NCBI GenBank assembly: GCA_032358255.1
Contig: JAULBX010008551.1
Span: 51,559-115,558 of the forward strand
Source: Heterotrichella gracilis
Taxonomy: Eukaryota; Sar; Xanthophyceae; Tribonematales; Xanthonemataceae
Length of the DNA stretch: 64,000 nucleotides
Reading direction: 5' to 3'
This document shows, in pieces, positions 23,452-35,759 of the stretch (its first letter is position 1; each line of letters starts with the position of its first letter). The position numbers and the translations under genes were made by a program. Below the pieces are notes generated by a model, which worked only from the letters and a program-made list of their open reading frames with translations, was not told the DNA's origin and searched no databases.

Positions 23452-24680
23452 TGGTGCTGGGTAGAGGTGGGAAACAGGGGGGTGTGGGTTTGTGGGTATG
23501 TGGTGCGCGCGTTGTTTGGTGCTCAAATGGACCTGGTTTACCAAACTGCGATACAGGACAAGATACTGAGCCTTAATTTCAGGCATTCGCAAACTGGTAG
23601 AAGTCGGTTTGGTAGTTTTTGGGTGGATAAGCAGCCTTTTAGGAGTTCTAGAAACGGCCCTGCAGCCCACATGCATGAGAGGCCACCAGAACACGCCGAG
23701 CGAAATGATCAGCCATGCGTGCGGAATGATCATATCAGGCAGCATGGACTCACCCAGAAAATGCCAGGTGGCAGCCGCCAAGTGCCTATATATGCATGCA
23801 TGTTGCGATGGCTGCCTTTATAGACGGGTGTGCGCAGTTGCAGGTAGTGCAGTGGCAGCCGAAACCTCCAAAACAGTAGCTTTACATCGCGTGACGCATC
23901 AGGCTGTCCCCCACGCGCTCCCGTGACTGCTGGCGTGACTGTGTGAACCAACTCGTATGCATGCATGGGTCACTGACTTCCATAGCGTATGTGTCGTTTG
24001 CGGTCCACCTTGCACCCACACGCTATGAAATAGTTTGCACTAACGACAATAGACCGTTAATAAGCAGGACCGACTCGTCACGGAGTCTTGTCTCTGGCTA
24101 TTCCAGTTGAAGAGCTCCCCACCCACCTCCCGTCTGACACGAGCAGTAGGCCCCCTTGAAAAGCAGGCTGGTGAGCTGCACGCACACTGGGAACAAGTGG
24201 GTAGCAAACCTTGAACCCCAGACCTTTTGTAGGTACCAGTTGACCACCAGCTTAGTGACTGTCCTGGGAGCAGTGCCCAACCAGAACATCCCAATAAGAC
24301 AATGACCCAAATAGTTTTCATTGTTGGCCTATGACACCCCCTGCTGTAGCACAATAAGTCTCGCAGTCGCAGGGGCACACAAACCTAGACTGGACACCCG
24401 CGTAACCCTAGCACAACTCCCTAACCACCATCTACGTGTACGCCTAGGGCCTACGCTGGGGTGCAGCTCTCGCACAACCCTAGCTCAGGGCGCACGAGTT
24501 CCTCGTGCACAAACCCTAGCTAGGGCCCACGCACACTCTCTACAGTTTCTGGCTCTCCGCCGTGCACAGCAGCACCCAGCCTAAACCTGAGTCAATCACA
24601 TCATGCAGGTTCTCTACCACCTTCCTTAGTATCACCTACACCTTTGAGAGGTCGGGGCCAGCTCGTTTCCCGCGCCCAGC
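23452..24680. promoter_or_regulatory. Shared upstream region of divergent GrpE and methyltransferase genes
   Basis: About 1.2 kb between divergent starts. No promoter element is firmly identifiable; scattered ccctagc/ccctaac motifs occur at 24380-24540. Confidence 0.4.
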
Positions 24681-27211
24681 ATGGCCTCCAAGCCTGCTGA
24701 CTGGGAGCGCTGGAACACGCACTTCTCAAACGTGGTGGAGCAGGACCTGTTCGGGTGAGGGAATGGCACCTCTACCATATCTGGGGTATATAGTGACACA
24801 GATGTAGCATGCACCCCGTCAGCAGTGGTGGGGCAAGTCCTGTTCGGGTGGGAGGTAGAGAGGCAGTGCTGGAAGTGCTGATAGCAACAGCATCACCACA
24901 ATCCATGCTAGAGCCAAGAATAAGCAGCGGAGATTGCCAGTACTGGTCAAAACATCACCCTGAGTCCTGGATGCGGGGTCCATGGCATGGCAAGGCAGGG
25001 CGTTGCATTGCATTGCATAGCATAGCATGCACAGGTGTGGCGCAACAACCCGAAATTCGTAGCTGACGCGTGCTCAAAACCCTATTGTAGGGTGAAGGTT
25101 CGCCTGGCGCAAGACCCCAACTCCAACAACCTGGGGACCACCGTGTGGGATGCGTCCATAGTGCTGGCAAAGTGGCTGGAAAAGGTGTGGAAAGGATGGT
25201 GGGAGGGAGGGGACAGCCTGGTGTCTACGGGGAGCAAAATGTGATGTCCAACTGGCCATGTGTGTGGGGTGTGTGTGTGGTTTGAATCCTGCGGCATGCC
25301 CTTGCCACAATCCATGCAAACTTGCAGGTTTCCACTTGGTGACCATTGGAGGTGCCAGGGACCGCGCTCGTTAGTGTAAACCCCAATACCCTAAACGTTT
25401 ACCGCCTGCAGAATGCCAACAAGGGGGAGCTGTGCCGCGCCAAGGTGGGGAAGAAGCGGGCGCTGGAGTTGGGGGCCGGCATGGGCCTTGCAGGGATGGC
25501 CATGGCGCTGCTGGGATGCGAAACCTACCTCACCGACATCGGGGAAAAGGTGCTGGCGCTGCTGGAGGCAAACTGCAGGAATAACATCTCAAAGTCGGCG
25601 TTGAAAGGTAAAATCCTCAGCTAGGGTATGGTTTGGTTAACTTGACTGTTTCTAGGTGGAACGCTTAGCTGGGAAATTTCCATTAAAATCCCTTACTTAG
25701 GGTTGAGGGGAGTAGTGCTGGGATGTAGTACTGAAACCCTTAGGGTTGATACATGATTGATGGTTTATGGGGTCCACTCAAACTGAGTGCCTTGTCTGAT
25801 GAAACCCTCCGGTTGGGTCTCTCCTAAGCTGATGGTTGGTACTCTGCCCCACTGCTGCAAGATGGGCGAAAGGTTGCAGCCCCTGACAGCTCACATCCTC
25901 GAAGTAATCCACGCCCATTACGTAAAACTTATTCACCCTTGCAGCTGCCGACAGCGCGCTTGCCTCAGCTGTCGCCACCTGGCACGTGGCTGAGCTGGAC
26001 TGGCGGGTCCCCTCGCAGTGTGATGCGCTGTCACCCCCCTTTGACATCGTGCTGGGGGCGGACTGTGTATACAATGAATACCTGGTGGACCACCTACTGG
26101 AGGTGGTGGATAGGGTGACCCACCACAGGAGCATAGGTGAGGAGACTGGAACCCTAATTACAAATCAGTTAGTATCCTGGTGGACTGCCTGGCTGAATGT
26201 CAGAAACCGGTGGGTAATTGCGTTTGATTTACTGCCTCTTTTACCCTAATTATTGCTCTTGGTTCTGGAGTGGTTAACTCCTAAAGCCGTAATTTGACAA
26301 ATTGGTTGCAGTGGTGATTGCCGACTAGCTGCGCCCGCGCTCTTACTTCCTGCAGAGGTAAATAGTCAAATCCCCTGACCCCTGAACCCTTGCAAATGCC
26401 CCCCTTGCTTGCAGTTGTCATTGCCAACGAGGTGCGATCCCACAGCGTGCACTCCTACTTCCTGGAGAGGTTTGCGGAGCGCTTCACATGGAAAAAAGTG
26501 CCCCTCCACAAGCAGGACCCTGTGCACCAGCACCCCATGATTGAACTCTACGTCATGAAGAAGAGGAAGGAGGGTCAGGCGGGGAGGGCGGGGGGTGGCG
26601 CGGCGACCTCTGCGGGTGCTGCCAGCCGGGTGGAGGGGTATGCGCAGATGGCGGCGGCGTGGGATGATTTTGGGGGGGTGGAGGAGGCGGGCGGGGATGG
26701 GGATGGGGATGGGGAGGCGGGGGAAGTGGCGGGCGCTCCTGCTAGCGAGGCCCCGGGATTGGATCCGCCACAGGTGGGGGATGGGGAAGACCCTGTGGCG
26801 CGGGGCTTGCCAGGGGCCGAGCGAGATGCAGGCGATGTGGGGATGGGAGGGCGTGAAGGGGCATGCACTTCCGGCGGGGATGACGCGCAGCCGCCATGCA
26901 CATCCAGTGGGGATGGCGCGCAGGTGGCGGGTCAGGCGGTGCGGAGTGGGAGAACCAATGTGGCCATGAGCGGCGCCGAGTCCCCGCCAGGTGGCGCCAC
27001 CAGTGTCGCCCAGGTCCAGCCTGGTGGTGTGCTGGCGTGTGAGGGGGCGGGCAGGGGAGTCCAGCCCCAGGGACCCGCGCAGCCTGCGGCGGTGGCGCGG
27101 CATGCGAGTGGGGCGGCTGCGGCTGATTGGCACAGCAGGCGGGCGGGTGCGGAGGCTGCCAGATTGTTGGCGCAGGTGCATGTGGTCCAAACCCAGTCTG
27201 GCTGCCGGTGA
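24681..27211 (+). CDS. METTL21-type protein lysine methyltransferase with long disordered tail
   Basis: Five exons, 24681-24754, 25091-25184, 25412-25607, 25945-26136 and 26415-27211, with agreeing phases; about 450 aa. The N-terminus leads into TVWDASIVLAKWLEK, typical of the METTL21 group. SAM motif I is ALELGAGMGLAGMAMALLG, followed by TDIGEKVLALLEANCRNN. The post-motif DIVLGADCVYNEYLVDHLL carries the D-x-x-Y type signature, with VVIANEVRSHSVHSYFLERF after it. These enzymes methylate lysines on chaperones or elongation factors. After ELYVMKKRKE a Gly/Ala/Asp-rich tail of about 220 residues follows, unusual for the family (about 220 aa total in animals). It could be disordered, or partly 3' UTR if an exon end is missed. 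Confidence 0.8.
24815..24850 (+). repeat. Intronic copy of methyltransferase exon 1 end
   Basis: Bases gtggtggggcaagtcctgtt followed by cgggtgggagg repeat the exon 1 end gtggtggagcaggacctgtt with cgggtgaggg at 24731-24760, donor included. Confidence 0.7.
26310..26360 (+). repeat. Decoy copy of methyltransferase exon 5 start
   Basis: After a GCAG acceptor, the bases tggtgattgccgactagctg with ctcttacttcctgcagagg repeat the exon 5 start (VIANEVRSHSVHSYFLERF) with changes, including an in-frame TAG where the real exon has GAG. Confidence 0.8.
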
Positions 27212-27978
27212 TGGTTGGCTTGTATAGACTCTGCCTTTGTGCGTTCCCTTTCCATCGAAAATGTTTGCTTTTTTCTAGACTCCGATACTGTTGGCTGCTC
27301 TGCCTGTCTATCACAGTGTTTTGTTGTCAGCCACTCACAAAGTCACTTGCGCGCTTCAAGGTGCCAGTGGCTTCTATATGGCGTTCACGCATTAAATTTT
27401 GCAGCAATTGCTTTGAATTTGCGCAGCTGTCGTATGGTAGATGGTTATGTGGCTCCTTAACTACGCCTCTGTGCGCCCCCTTTCCTTTCCTTTCCTATAT
27501 TTTCTTCTTGACTCATTTGGCATAATATGCATGTGGCATAATATGCATGTGAAACCCAATACCACTGAAAGTTGCCACTGGCACTGAATACAGAGTTTGT
27601 GGCACAAGTGGTTGTATGTTACAGTAACTGAGCTCGGTGTGCGCAGTATTTCAAGCAAAAAGGGTGTGATGCCGGTGGCACTCTGGTGTGCCGACAGAAA
27701 TCCGAAATCTCAATGGGGACTGACAATCCTGAGGTGCAGCCTGTACCTGGCAGGCTGCAGCTGTAATGCAGTAATTGGCCGTCGCGTCGGCCTAATTTCA
27801 ATCGGCAAAAATGGCAGGAAAGCAGCCTTAAGAAACAAAACATGCCCTCAAGGTGTTCAAAAACATAATAACAACAGGTTTAATGTCAGCACAACCTTGT
27901 GCTCAGCTGCCCAAACAGAGCGCTCCTTGGCTTTGTGTTCAGAGTCACCATCAAGCTTCCGCTTCAGCTACCACAGGC
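27212..27978. other. Convergent intergenic region
   Basis: 3' ends of the methyltransferase (+) and B12D-like (-) genes. TGTAA occurs near 27763 (+) and could end the methyltransferase transcript. Nothing else is supported. Confidence 0.4.
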
Positions 27979-29226
27979 TTACTCAGAGATGATCTGCAAG
28001 GCAGCATAACAGCAGTGGTTCAGAACTGCGCTTTGGGCGATTGTCAAGTATGGAGGATGGAATAATGCTGCTGCCTCAAAAGCAATGCATACGTAAGATG
28101 AGATGCAGGTGCTGTTCACAGCAAGAACGCGGTCCAGGCGCAAGAAAGGCGATGGCTGCTGACCCTACTGTGGCTGCGGGATAGGGCTCCAGGGTGTAGG
28201 ATTTAGGGCTAAGGTTTGTGGCAAGTGCAGTGGCTACTCACCCTCCTGTTGTTGAAGATCTGAGGGGTCACGTTCTTGAGGCTCTCACGCAGGGGGTGGA
28301 ACTTGTAGGCCTGGCCATGCTTGTGCGAAGACTCCTCCTCGGGCATGCCGCGGGTGCGGTCGGTCTTGGTGAGCCTATAGGGGAGGGTGAACACCCAACG
28401 TCAATCGCCACGGCGTATCCAGGCAAGGGCTGTGGGTCTGAGGTGCGTTTGGTATGTTTGGTGTACAGTTTTCAAGAGGTGATTGAAGCATGTTTGCAGT
28501 TGACACCCGAGACTGCTGGTGCTGCTACCGAGGCTGTTGATGGTGGGTTTGCAGTTGTGGTGGTGGGTTAGCAGCGTGGTGAGATCAAGGCTGTTGGGAG
28601 CCCAAAAGCCAGGCCACAACACCAAGGGCATGAGACCACACTATTGTGCTGTGCCTAGTTTCAACCTTTTGCAAGAGCAGGGTGTATGGAGTGGGCTAGG
28701 CTGGCACAGCAAAAAGTGCCCCCAAGGAAACTCTTCTTGGAAGCTCCAGGGGTGCTGGGGACCTATGCCCTCAATGCTCTGCCTGAAACCCGTGCTGTTA
28801 AACCTCATTTGTAGCAGTAATAACATTAAGAACACTGTGTGCGTGGTTGAACGCAGCAATCTTGGCAAGGCTTGGCAAGGCAATCTGGGTATAGGAACCT
28901 ACAGCACGTCTGGGCTAGCGAAGACCGTCCGTACGATGTTGAAGGTGCAGATACCCATAGCAGCGCCGATTGTGAAGTACAGTGGGTACGCCTGCGTGGG
29001 AAACAACACCAGCACAGTGAAAGATTGGTTCTTTCGAAACGGGCAGCTTAAAATTGGGTATTGTAGGATAAGATATTCCCAGGCAGGGCAGGATCAGCCA
29101 CCCACTCCCTTGGGTTGGGAACAGCAGCAATACACAGGCAGCAACATATACAAGCAAAATCAGGCTCACCTCTGGCTTGTAGATCCACCGCTGGGCAAAC
29201 GTCTTGCTTGCGGCGCGGGAGGCCAT
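27979..29226 (-). CDS. B12D-like mitochondrial membrane protein (NDUFA4/MLRQ-related)
   Basis: Exons high to low: 29226-29170 (MASRAASKTFAQRWIYKPE), 28991 to about 28905, 28374-28242, and a tentative last exon 27993-27979 (IISE then TAA). Exon 2 carries one hydrophobic segment (YPLYFTIGAAMGICTFNIVR) followed by the family's short VFASPDV; exon 3 gives TKTDRTRGMPEEESSHKHG and FHPLRESLKNVTPQIFN. This matches the plant B12D pattern (membrane helix, N/S-P-x-V, then TKxxR). B12D proteins are small mitochondrial inner-membrane proteins linked to the respiratory chain. The exon 2 to 3 join cannot be made with a canonical GT and keep frame: one base is left over unless a GC donor is used. Confidence 0.75.
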
Positions 29227-30311
29227 TGTGAATGGGTGTTGTGCGCTGGGACGACAAGTGGACAAAGTGAGGCGGGGAGTACAAACACCGAACCAGAAGG
29301 ACTGCAACAGACGACAGAGCGGTTACAAAGTGGGTTATACAAGGCGTACTGTCTCAATGTGATGCTTTTAGGGCTGAAGCCGGCAAACACAGGGCAAAAG
29401 GCGAACCGCTTGAGGGGTGTCAAAGTCAGGAGGTAACGAGGAGGTTAATGGCTGATTAATTAAATGACTGCTTAAATTAAAGCAACAATTTTAAGGGACT
29501 AGAAAATACATGTATTTACAAATTCAGCACAATTAGCTCCAAGCTCGGCCTTGTGAGCCCATTGTGTTACAAACGTTGGACATAGAGTTTGGACAGACCC
29601 AACACGCGCATCATATCCACCCTGTCACGACATTGTATGTGTCTTGGACCCGCAGGTGCACAGACTGGTTTCACACATGCCCTTAGATAGCTTGAAGTGG
29701 CACCGTACCACTCAGCAGCCCAAACAGCTGCACTGCCTCGGGCACAAAACTGGCGCCCCTACCAAGTCAAAACCACTGCAAGGTGCCTTGTTTGCAACGC
29801 GCGTGGCAATGTTGCATGCTGCGCGCTGTGCATGGTTAAGACATTAGACCCAACGCAAGATGACCGCACAAGCGCTGCTGCAGTGTTCCCTAGGCATGCA
29901 TCCCAGCAGCCCCTACGCCACTTACAATAAACAGGCTGTCCCACCCGATCGTATACAGGGGTCTAATATATGTCCCCTCCACGGGCATCACATAGCAACC
30001 TCCACCCGCTCTGCACCTACCCACTAACACCCCCCTACATGTTGTTGCTAGCCCCCGTTGCCAAAACAGTTCCAATGTTCCCTCCACGCCGCCCCAAACA
30101 ACTTTCAAATGTGGTCCTTTGCGCAGACACTCGTGACACCATCAATAAACCTATGTGCCCGCATCAAGGTGCCCTGGGCGACAGCCCCATTTGGACCCTT
30201 GCATCATCATTTGGCCCCAGGTGCCGTCGCCAAATGGTCCCAGCTGACATCCGATATTCGTCCTGGGGATGACCCGAATCCCCACTGCATGTCGCTTCCT
30301 CAAACTTGGGA
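29227..30311. other. Intergenic region between B12D-like and SKI8 genes
   Basis: It should contain the B12D promoter and the SKI8 3' UTR, both minus-strand. A TTACA at 29923-29927 (TGTAA on the minus strand) is a possible SKI8 poly(A) signal. No exon is seen. Confidence 0.4.
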
Positions 30312-33070
30312 TCAGGCAAAGTCGTACAGGGCCACGCTCTTGTCATCAGACACGCTCACTAGGCGGCTGCCGTCGGGACGGAACGCAACCGACCACACCT
30401 GCGGATGAGGGGTGTGTGAGCAATGGGTGAGGGCTGCAGTTTGTGACTGGCATACGTGCTCACATACGTGCCGCGCATGTCTGCATCCTGCCCAAGTCCC
30501 AATGCTGATCCCAACCCGTTTTGTCCCCAGCCTGAAGGCCAAGTTTTAACCACTGCTCTCACATTCCAACATGGCCACAGAGGCTTCACTGCAATTTAAT
30601 GGATTATGCACCAAGCATCCCACAGACGCGTTGATCACAAAAAAGTGGATCATGCACCAAGCACATACATGACAACCCCCTCCCTTTCCCTACCCCACCG
30701 CCCCACCTGGTCGCTATGCTCCGTGAGCGTCTGCGCGCATGTGCCCACACAGGTTCCCACAGCTTGACCTTGCTGTCTGCCTGCCCCTGATCTGCTCTTG
30801 AGTTGCTACAGCTCAAATGCACCCCACCCCAACACACCTCACAAAAGCCCCTTCCACCTCGGCGTATGCTCTACACGTAGCAATAACATACTAAAACATC
30901 CCATAAACATCCCTCAACGCCCCACCTGGTCGCTATGCTCCGTGAGCGTCTGCGCGCATGTTCGCGTGTGCAGGTCCCACAGCTTGACCTTACTGTCGCT
31001 GGATCCACTGGCAAAGGCGGAGCCGTCGGGATGCACACCCACGCACAGCACCCACGACTCGTGGCCTGGAGGAATATGGGGAGAGGGTGTCATGACAATC
31101 AGGATGGTGTGGTCGGGGCATGACACCAAAATTTGACACCAAAACTTAGGGTTCAAGATTTTGCGATGCCGATACATGGGGTGATCGGCGCATGACAATA
31201 AAATCTGCGGTCGAGGGTTTTGCAAGACCAGTACATGGGGTTTACCACAGCAACAAAACCATCAGACCGCTGTTGCAGAATGCTTGCCCTCCAGCTCTGC
31301 CACCACCCCAAGGGGCTGCGCACACCTCCCCTACCCCCCCACCTGAGAACGCGTCCACCAGCGATGCATGCTCCACGTCGTACAGGTGCGCGTGCATGTC
31401 GTCGCAGGCGGTCAGCAGCATGCGCGAGTCTGCATGGAACGGAGAGTGTGGATAGTTGCAATGAAGCACAATTACTTGCATTTAATTATGTCCATGTCGC
31501 TGCAGCAGGTCAGCACCCAGTGCCAGTGTAGGGGCGAGGAGGAGCATGAAGTGGAGGTTGTGATTTGGCAGTTGATTAATTTCTACTTCATGTGTTTTAG
31601 CCACCATAGCCATGTTGCCAGTCCATAACATCCACGCTTGAGAGTTTAAAAACCTACTCCCGTTGGACCGCAGGCACACGCACACCCTAAACCCTAATCC
31701 ATGCAGCACCAATGCACCCCATCCCACCTGGCGTGAAGGTGAGGTTCCTGAGCAATTATACACACCTCCTAAGGTTTAGCAAAGTACCTTCGCTGTACTG
31801 CCCCCGCTTGCAAACCATGCGCCATGCAATCTCGTGCACCCCAGTGGGGCTTAAAGCAACCCTGATCGCTAACCATGTGCCATGCATATCATCTGCCATA
31901 CAACCCTGATGCATACCAACCCACCTGGAGTAAAGGTGAGGTCCCTGACAGGCTTGAAATGGCCCTCCAGGGTGTGCAGGAGTTTGCTTGATTCCAGGTC
32001 AAAAACCGCTACAGTGCCATCCATGGCGCCGCACGCCACGCGCCGGCCATCAGGGCTCACCGCCACGCTGAGTGCAAATGCGTCCTTGGCTTTTTTGTCC
32101 TCCCCTTTCTGCGGGTTGGTGAAACGGCTGGGTAAGACTTCTGGTGTGGTGAAAACAGGGGTGTGGTAATCCGGCTGAGGTGTGGTTGGTGAACAGGGGT
32201 TGAACCCAGCAGTATGGTGGTGCCACTGAGGTGGCGTGACTGATGGGTAGTCATTGGCAGGGATTTGTGTGCATCTGTGGTGACAGAAGGGCGCGAGCAG
32301 CGTCCAAAACGAGCATGCTACCGGTGGTTTTGTTGCCACCCAAGACATGACCGCTTGGCATCGTCGGATCAAGGCATGTGTGGGCATGGCATCATATGCC
32401 TGGCATAAAATAAAAGATTTTTTAGTTCTCGTTGGAGCAATGCTGGCGTTCCACCCAGTATAGAGCATGCATAGAACCACACAACAGCTCCTATGCACGC
32501 ACATGACGTGCATGCACACGGCACGACATGCATGCATATGGCACATGACTTGTCTTTAACCCCAAAAATAGGCCCCACGTCCCCTTGCAACCAGCAAACC
32601 AAACAGTTGTAAAACACTGCCTTTTCCCAACGTACCGTGGGCAGGTGCATGGAGGCCTGGGCCTTCTTCGTGGCCACATCCCACAGGACCACCTTGTAGC
32701 CCCGCCCACCAGCAGCGGCGATGAGCTGCCTGTCTTGGGCTGGGTGGAACGCCACCGACCACGTCTCCGACGGCGGCGTCTCGATGAGCGCCTTGCTGGA
32801 GTGGTCCTGCAGGTTCCACACCCGGATGCTGCTATCCAGGGAGCTAGATGCTGCGTAGGTTCCGGTGGCATCAACCGTGACGGAAACCACGCCCAGGGTC
32901 TGGGAGGGGTAGGTGTACTGCTTTTGGAGCGCGTCGTCCACCTCAGACCACGACACCACGGTTTCGTCCACTGATCCCGTTAGCAGGCTGTTGGTATTGG
33001 GCACCCATGCTGCACTCCAGACCGAGTCCTCGTGCGCCCCATCCTGCTTGTGCAGCAGCGACAGCCGCAT
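30312..33070 (-). CDS. SKI8/WDR61-like WD40 protein
   Basis: Five exons, high to low: 33070-32636, 32108-31925, 31429-31343, 31065-30926, 30398-30312; all phases agree; 310 aa, matching WDR61 (about 305). The ATG at 33070 gives MRLSLLHKQDGAHEDSVWSA, the usual start; the frame is open further 5' but that part looks non-coding. WD repeats are visible: DSVWSAAW to TVVSWS, VVSVTVDATGTY to IRVWNL, TWSVAFHPAQDRQL to VVLWDV, LSVAVSPDGRRVACG to VAVFDL, LLTACDDMHAHLYDV, SWVLCVGVHPDGSAF to VKLWDL, VWSVAFRPDGSRL to VALYDF. SKI8 bridges the Ski complex (cytoplasmic 3'-5' mRNA decay with the exosome) and, in plants as VIP3, the PAF1 complex. Confidence 0.9.
30705..30790 (-). repeat. Copy of SKI8 exon 4 end
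   Basis: The + strand bases cacctggtcgctatgctccg through cttgaccttgctgtc repeat 30924-31010 (end of exon 4 with donor) with few changes. The copy lies in the following intron. Confidence 0.85.
31680..31752 (-). repeat. Copy of SKI8 exon 2 end with CCCTAAA motif
   Basis: Bases 31726-31752 repeat the exon 2 end and donor (cccacctggcgtgaaggtga with ggttcctga against 31921-31950). ACCCTAAACCCTAA lies just before, at 31683-31698. Confidence 0.75.
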
Positions 33071-34282
33071 GGCTGGTGGGCGGCGGTGGAACCGGCGCGC
33101 GGTGAATTCGCAGGTTTTTGTTGAGAACTGTGTAATCAGCGTGGTTTGAACGGTTGTGTGTCGAACGAGGTGGGTTAGGTTCGCATTGGCAGTGGCATGT
33201 GTGGCGGCATGGGTGGCAAGACTGGAGGAGAGTTGGTGGACAACGGTGCCGGGCTTAAGAACAATGTTAACAGCGTCAATAACCCAGGCGCTCTCAGAGC
33301 TGGCGTAAGTTGTAGGCTGGGTGCTAACGACACAATGCATGCATGGGGGGATGCGATAGGGGCAAACCGCATACGGGGAAGTCTTGCATGCATTCGAGGT
33401 CGACCACACAACCTCCTGTATCAATACCTGAGACCGGGAGCCTCTATTATTCACTACACACTTGCATACACTTATGTTGTGGCTTCCAGCAGTAACTTTT
33501 ACTTGGGCTAGGTTGCTACTGGCTGTCACTACTGCACATCCAGTGCTGCAGACCCTCACGAACACTCCCAACAGCTGGTCACCTGCACGTTTTTGGGAGC
33601 TGGCTCCTTGTGTCAGCCAGGAACATTGAGATATTGGAGCTGCGAACCTACCCACCTGTGCACAAGGTAAAGCGCTGGGCCTTGCTCAGCTGTGTGCTGT
33701 TATGAGCTTGAGTCTGCCAACTGGGGTGTGTGCTTGGCCAATTCACTTCGTGCTGTTCAGTTGTATGCACTTGTAAACAGTTTATGCAAGCCAGCTGGGC
33801 TGTGCATGCCCTTGGCCTTCTTCCTCGCCTGGTTGGTAACCAGGTTGGTAACTTGGCATGCTTGGTGACTCATGCATTCATGCATATTGCAGGCGTTTTG
33901 AGTGAACCTCGTGAACGCACCGAGGTCAGGAGGAGCCCAAAATTCCACTGTGATTCCATAACTGGGTCGTTGCAAGGGGGTGGAGCAGCGCAGACACCTG
34001 AGCACTGACTCGCCCTTCAACCCTCCCTAAGGGTTTACAGCCCCACTGGGGGATCCCTTTGGCCAGTGTCACACCGTGCTTCGCCCCACTTTGGCCAGGG
34101 CATAGGGAGCTCCACAGCGCTGCGCAGTCGTTTGACTTGAGTCTTAACCAAAACCAAATTAATTTCTCGCAGCACTCAATTCAGCATCTAGCCACACAGC
34201 AACTGGTCAGGACAATCGGGACACAGTAAGCAGTACTACGGTTCAGCATTACCAGCGGTGACTGAGGTTTGCACCGAGGGCA
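33071..34282. promoter_or_regulatory. Shared upstream region of divergent SKI8 and J-protein genes
   Basis: About 1.2 kb between divergent starts. No named promoter element is identified and no exon is supported. Confidence 0.4.
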
Positions 34283-35519
34283 ATGGGGGCTGAATTCCGG
34301 GATGCTTACACGGTGCTGGGGATCCCCAGAGATGCCACAAAGGATCAGGTGGGGTTTGTCTGGGTCAAGGAATGGGCATCGATCAGCTATTAGCCCAGGC
34401 AGTGCATCACTGGTAGCAGGCGAAGCATTGCAATATCACCGCCCGCTGGGTGCAGTTTTTCCTGCATTTGAGCCACCAACCATCAACCCTCCTTCATCCT
34501 CCACAAGCACCCACCCACTCCCACACCGTGTGAAGGCCGCCTATCGCACACGTTGCCTCTCAAGGGCCACCCGCATACACCTCTCCATCCTTCCAACTCC
34601 CTTCACCCTTGAATCACCATTTTTTACCTTTTATGTAACTCCCCGAACCCCCCTTATCAGGTGAAAGCCGCCTAGCGCGCACTATGCCTCAAGGGCCACC
34701 CGGACCAACTCCCATCCATGAACCACCTGCCAATAACCAATACGCACACCACAAACAACCCCCATTCACCATCCCTCGAACTCCCTCGACACTTGAAACA
34801 CCAATGGTCACCCCCTCCACACCGACCCCGCCCACCCCCCACCAGGTGAAGGCCGCCTACCGCGCACTATGCCTCAAGGGCCACCCCGATCTACTCCCTC
34901 CTGCCCAGCGGCCTCTGGCTGAGACCAGCTTTAAGGAGGTGACTGAGGCATACAACAGGCTGATGAAAGGGGGGGAAGCGGGGCGCAGCTGGCAGGTGCA
35001 GAGGCATGGGCGGGCAGGTGAGGCGGTGCAGGGATTGCATTTGAGAAGCTGCAAAGGTGTGGTGTGTGTGTAAGGGTGTGTGGCAAGAACCCCATGGCCT
35101 CATGCACTCGCGCATGCTGTGCCCTGTTTCTCACCTTCCACATCATTCCCATGCCATACCCCCATCCCCACCTCCACCCATGCCCACACCCACACCCACA
35201 CCAACACCCACCCTCCGCAGGCGCAGCCGCAGCCCGCGCCGTTCCCCGCTTCTCACACACCATGGTGGCTGGGGTCATTGCCTTCCCGCTCATACTTACG
35301 GGTATATACCTGTCACGCACACACGATGATGCGGCACGCGCCTCCTGGCGGCCCCATGGCTTGCTGCATCCGCCGGTGAACCCGTTCTTGAAGGAGGAGC
35401 AGAGGGCGAGGGTGTACAGCAGGCGGGGGGGAAGGGAGAACGAGCAGAGGGCAAGGTTGCACAGTGGGAGTAGAGGGGGGAAAGCGCAGGAGTCACCGCA
35501 GCCACGGCAGGAGGGATGA
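34283..35519 (+). CDS. J-domain (DnaJ/Hsp40) protein with one membrane segment
   Basis: Three exons, 34283-34348, 34846-35017 and 35221-35519; phases agree; about 178 aa. Exon 1 has helix I (FRDAYTVLGIPRDATKDQ). Exon 2 has helix II (VKAAYRALCLKGHPDLLPP) with the HPD tripeptide that stimulates Hsp70 ATPase, then FKEVTEAYNRLMKG. Exon 3 has one hydrophobic segment (MVAGVIAFPLILTGIYLS) followed by an Arg/Glu-rich tail. A small J-protein with an internal membrane anchor suggests recruitment of Hsp70 to an organelle membrane (mitochondrion, ER or plastid not decided). Two decoys of exon 2 precede the real exon, and the last exon is copied downstream. Confidence 0.85.
34528..34703 (+). repeat. Two decoy copies of J-protein exon 2 start
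   Basis: Copies at 34528-34575 (gtgaaggccgcctatcgcac) and 34660-34703 (caggtgaaagccgcctagcg) match the real start at 34842 (caggtgaaggccgcctaccg). The second keeps an AG acceptor but has an in-frame TAG. Units are about 150-185 bp apart. Confidence 0.85.
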
Positions 35520-35593
35520 CACACATGATGATGTGCCAGGTGTCCCTTGTCTCGTGTCCCTTGCCTCGTGTCCATCTTCTGATGACACCATGG

Positions 35594-35754
35594 CCTCATG
35601 CACGCGCTGTTAAATCCTTTCCTGAGGGAGGAGCAGATGGCAAGGGTGTACAGCAGGCGGGGGGGAAGGGAGAATGAGCAGGGGGCAAGGGGAGCATTGG
35701 ACAGGGGGATCAAGGGGGGGGAAGCCGATGAGACACCGCAGCAGCGGGAGTGAT
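35594..35754 (+). repeat. Copy of the J-protein last exon's 3' part
   Basis: Bases such as gaggagcagatggcaagggt, gtacagcaggcgggggg and gaagggagaatgagcag repeat 35390-35519. The copy ends in TGA at the same relative place. It is a tandem duplication after the gene's stop. Confidence 0.8.
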
Positions 35755-35759
35755 GGCAA

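Noticed and set aside
26366-27190. Long minus-strand open frame under the methyltransferase tail
   Set aside because: It is a shadow of the GC-rich Gly/Ala tail on the + strand; Arg/Pro/His-rich and without domains.
28519-29436. 305-aa + strand open frame opposite the B12D-like gene
   Set aside because: It runs antisense to well-supported exons and their introns, has no recognisable domain, and its composition mirrors the gene on the other strand.
33071-33655. N-terminal extension of the SKI8 frame
   Set aside because: The frame is open but the upstream residues have no WD repeat, and the ATG at 33070 matches the family's usual start and length.
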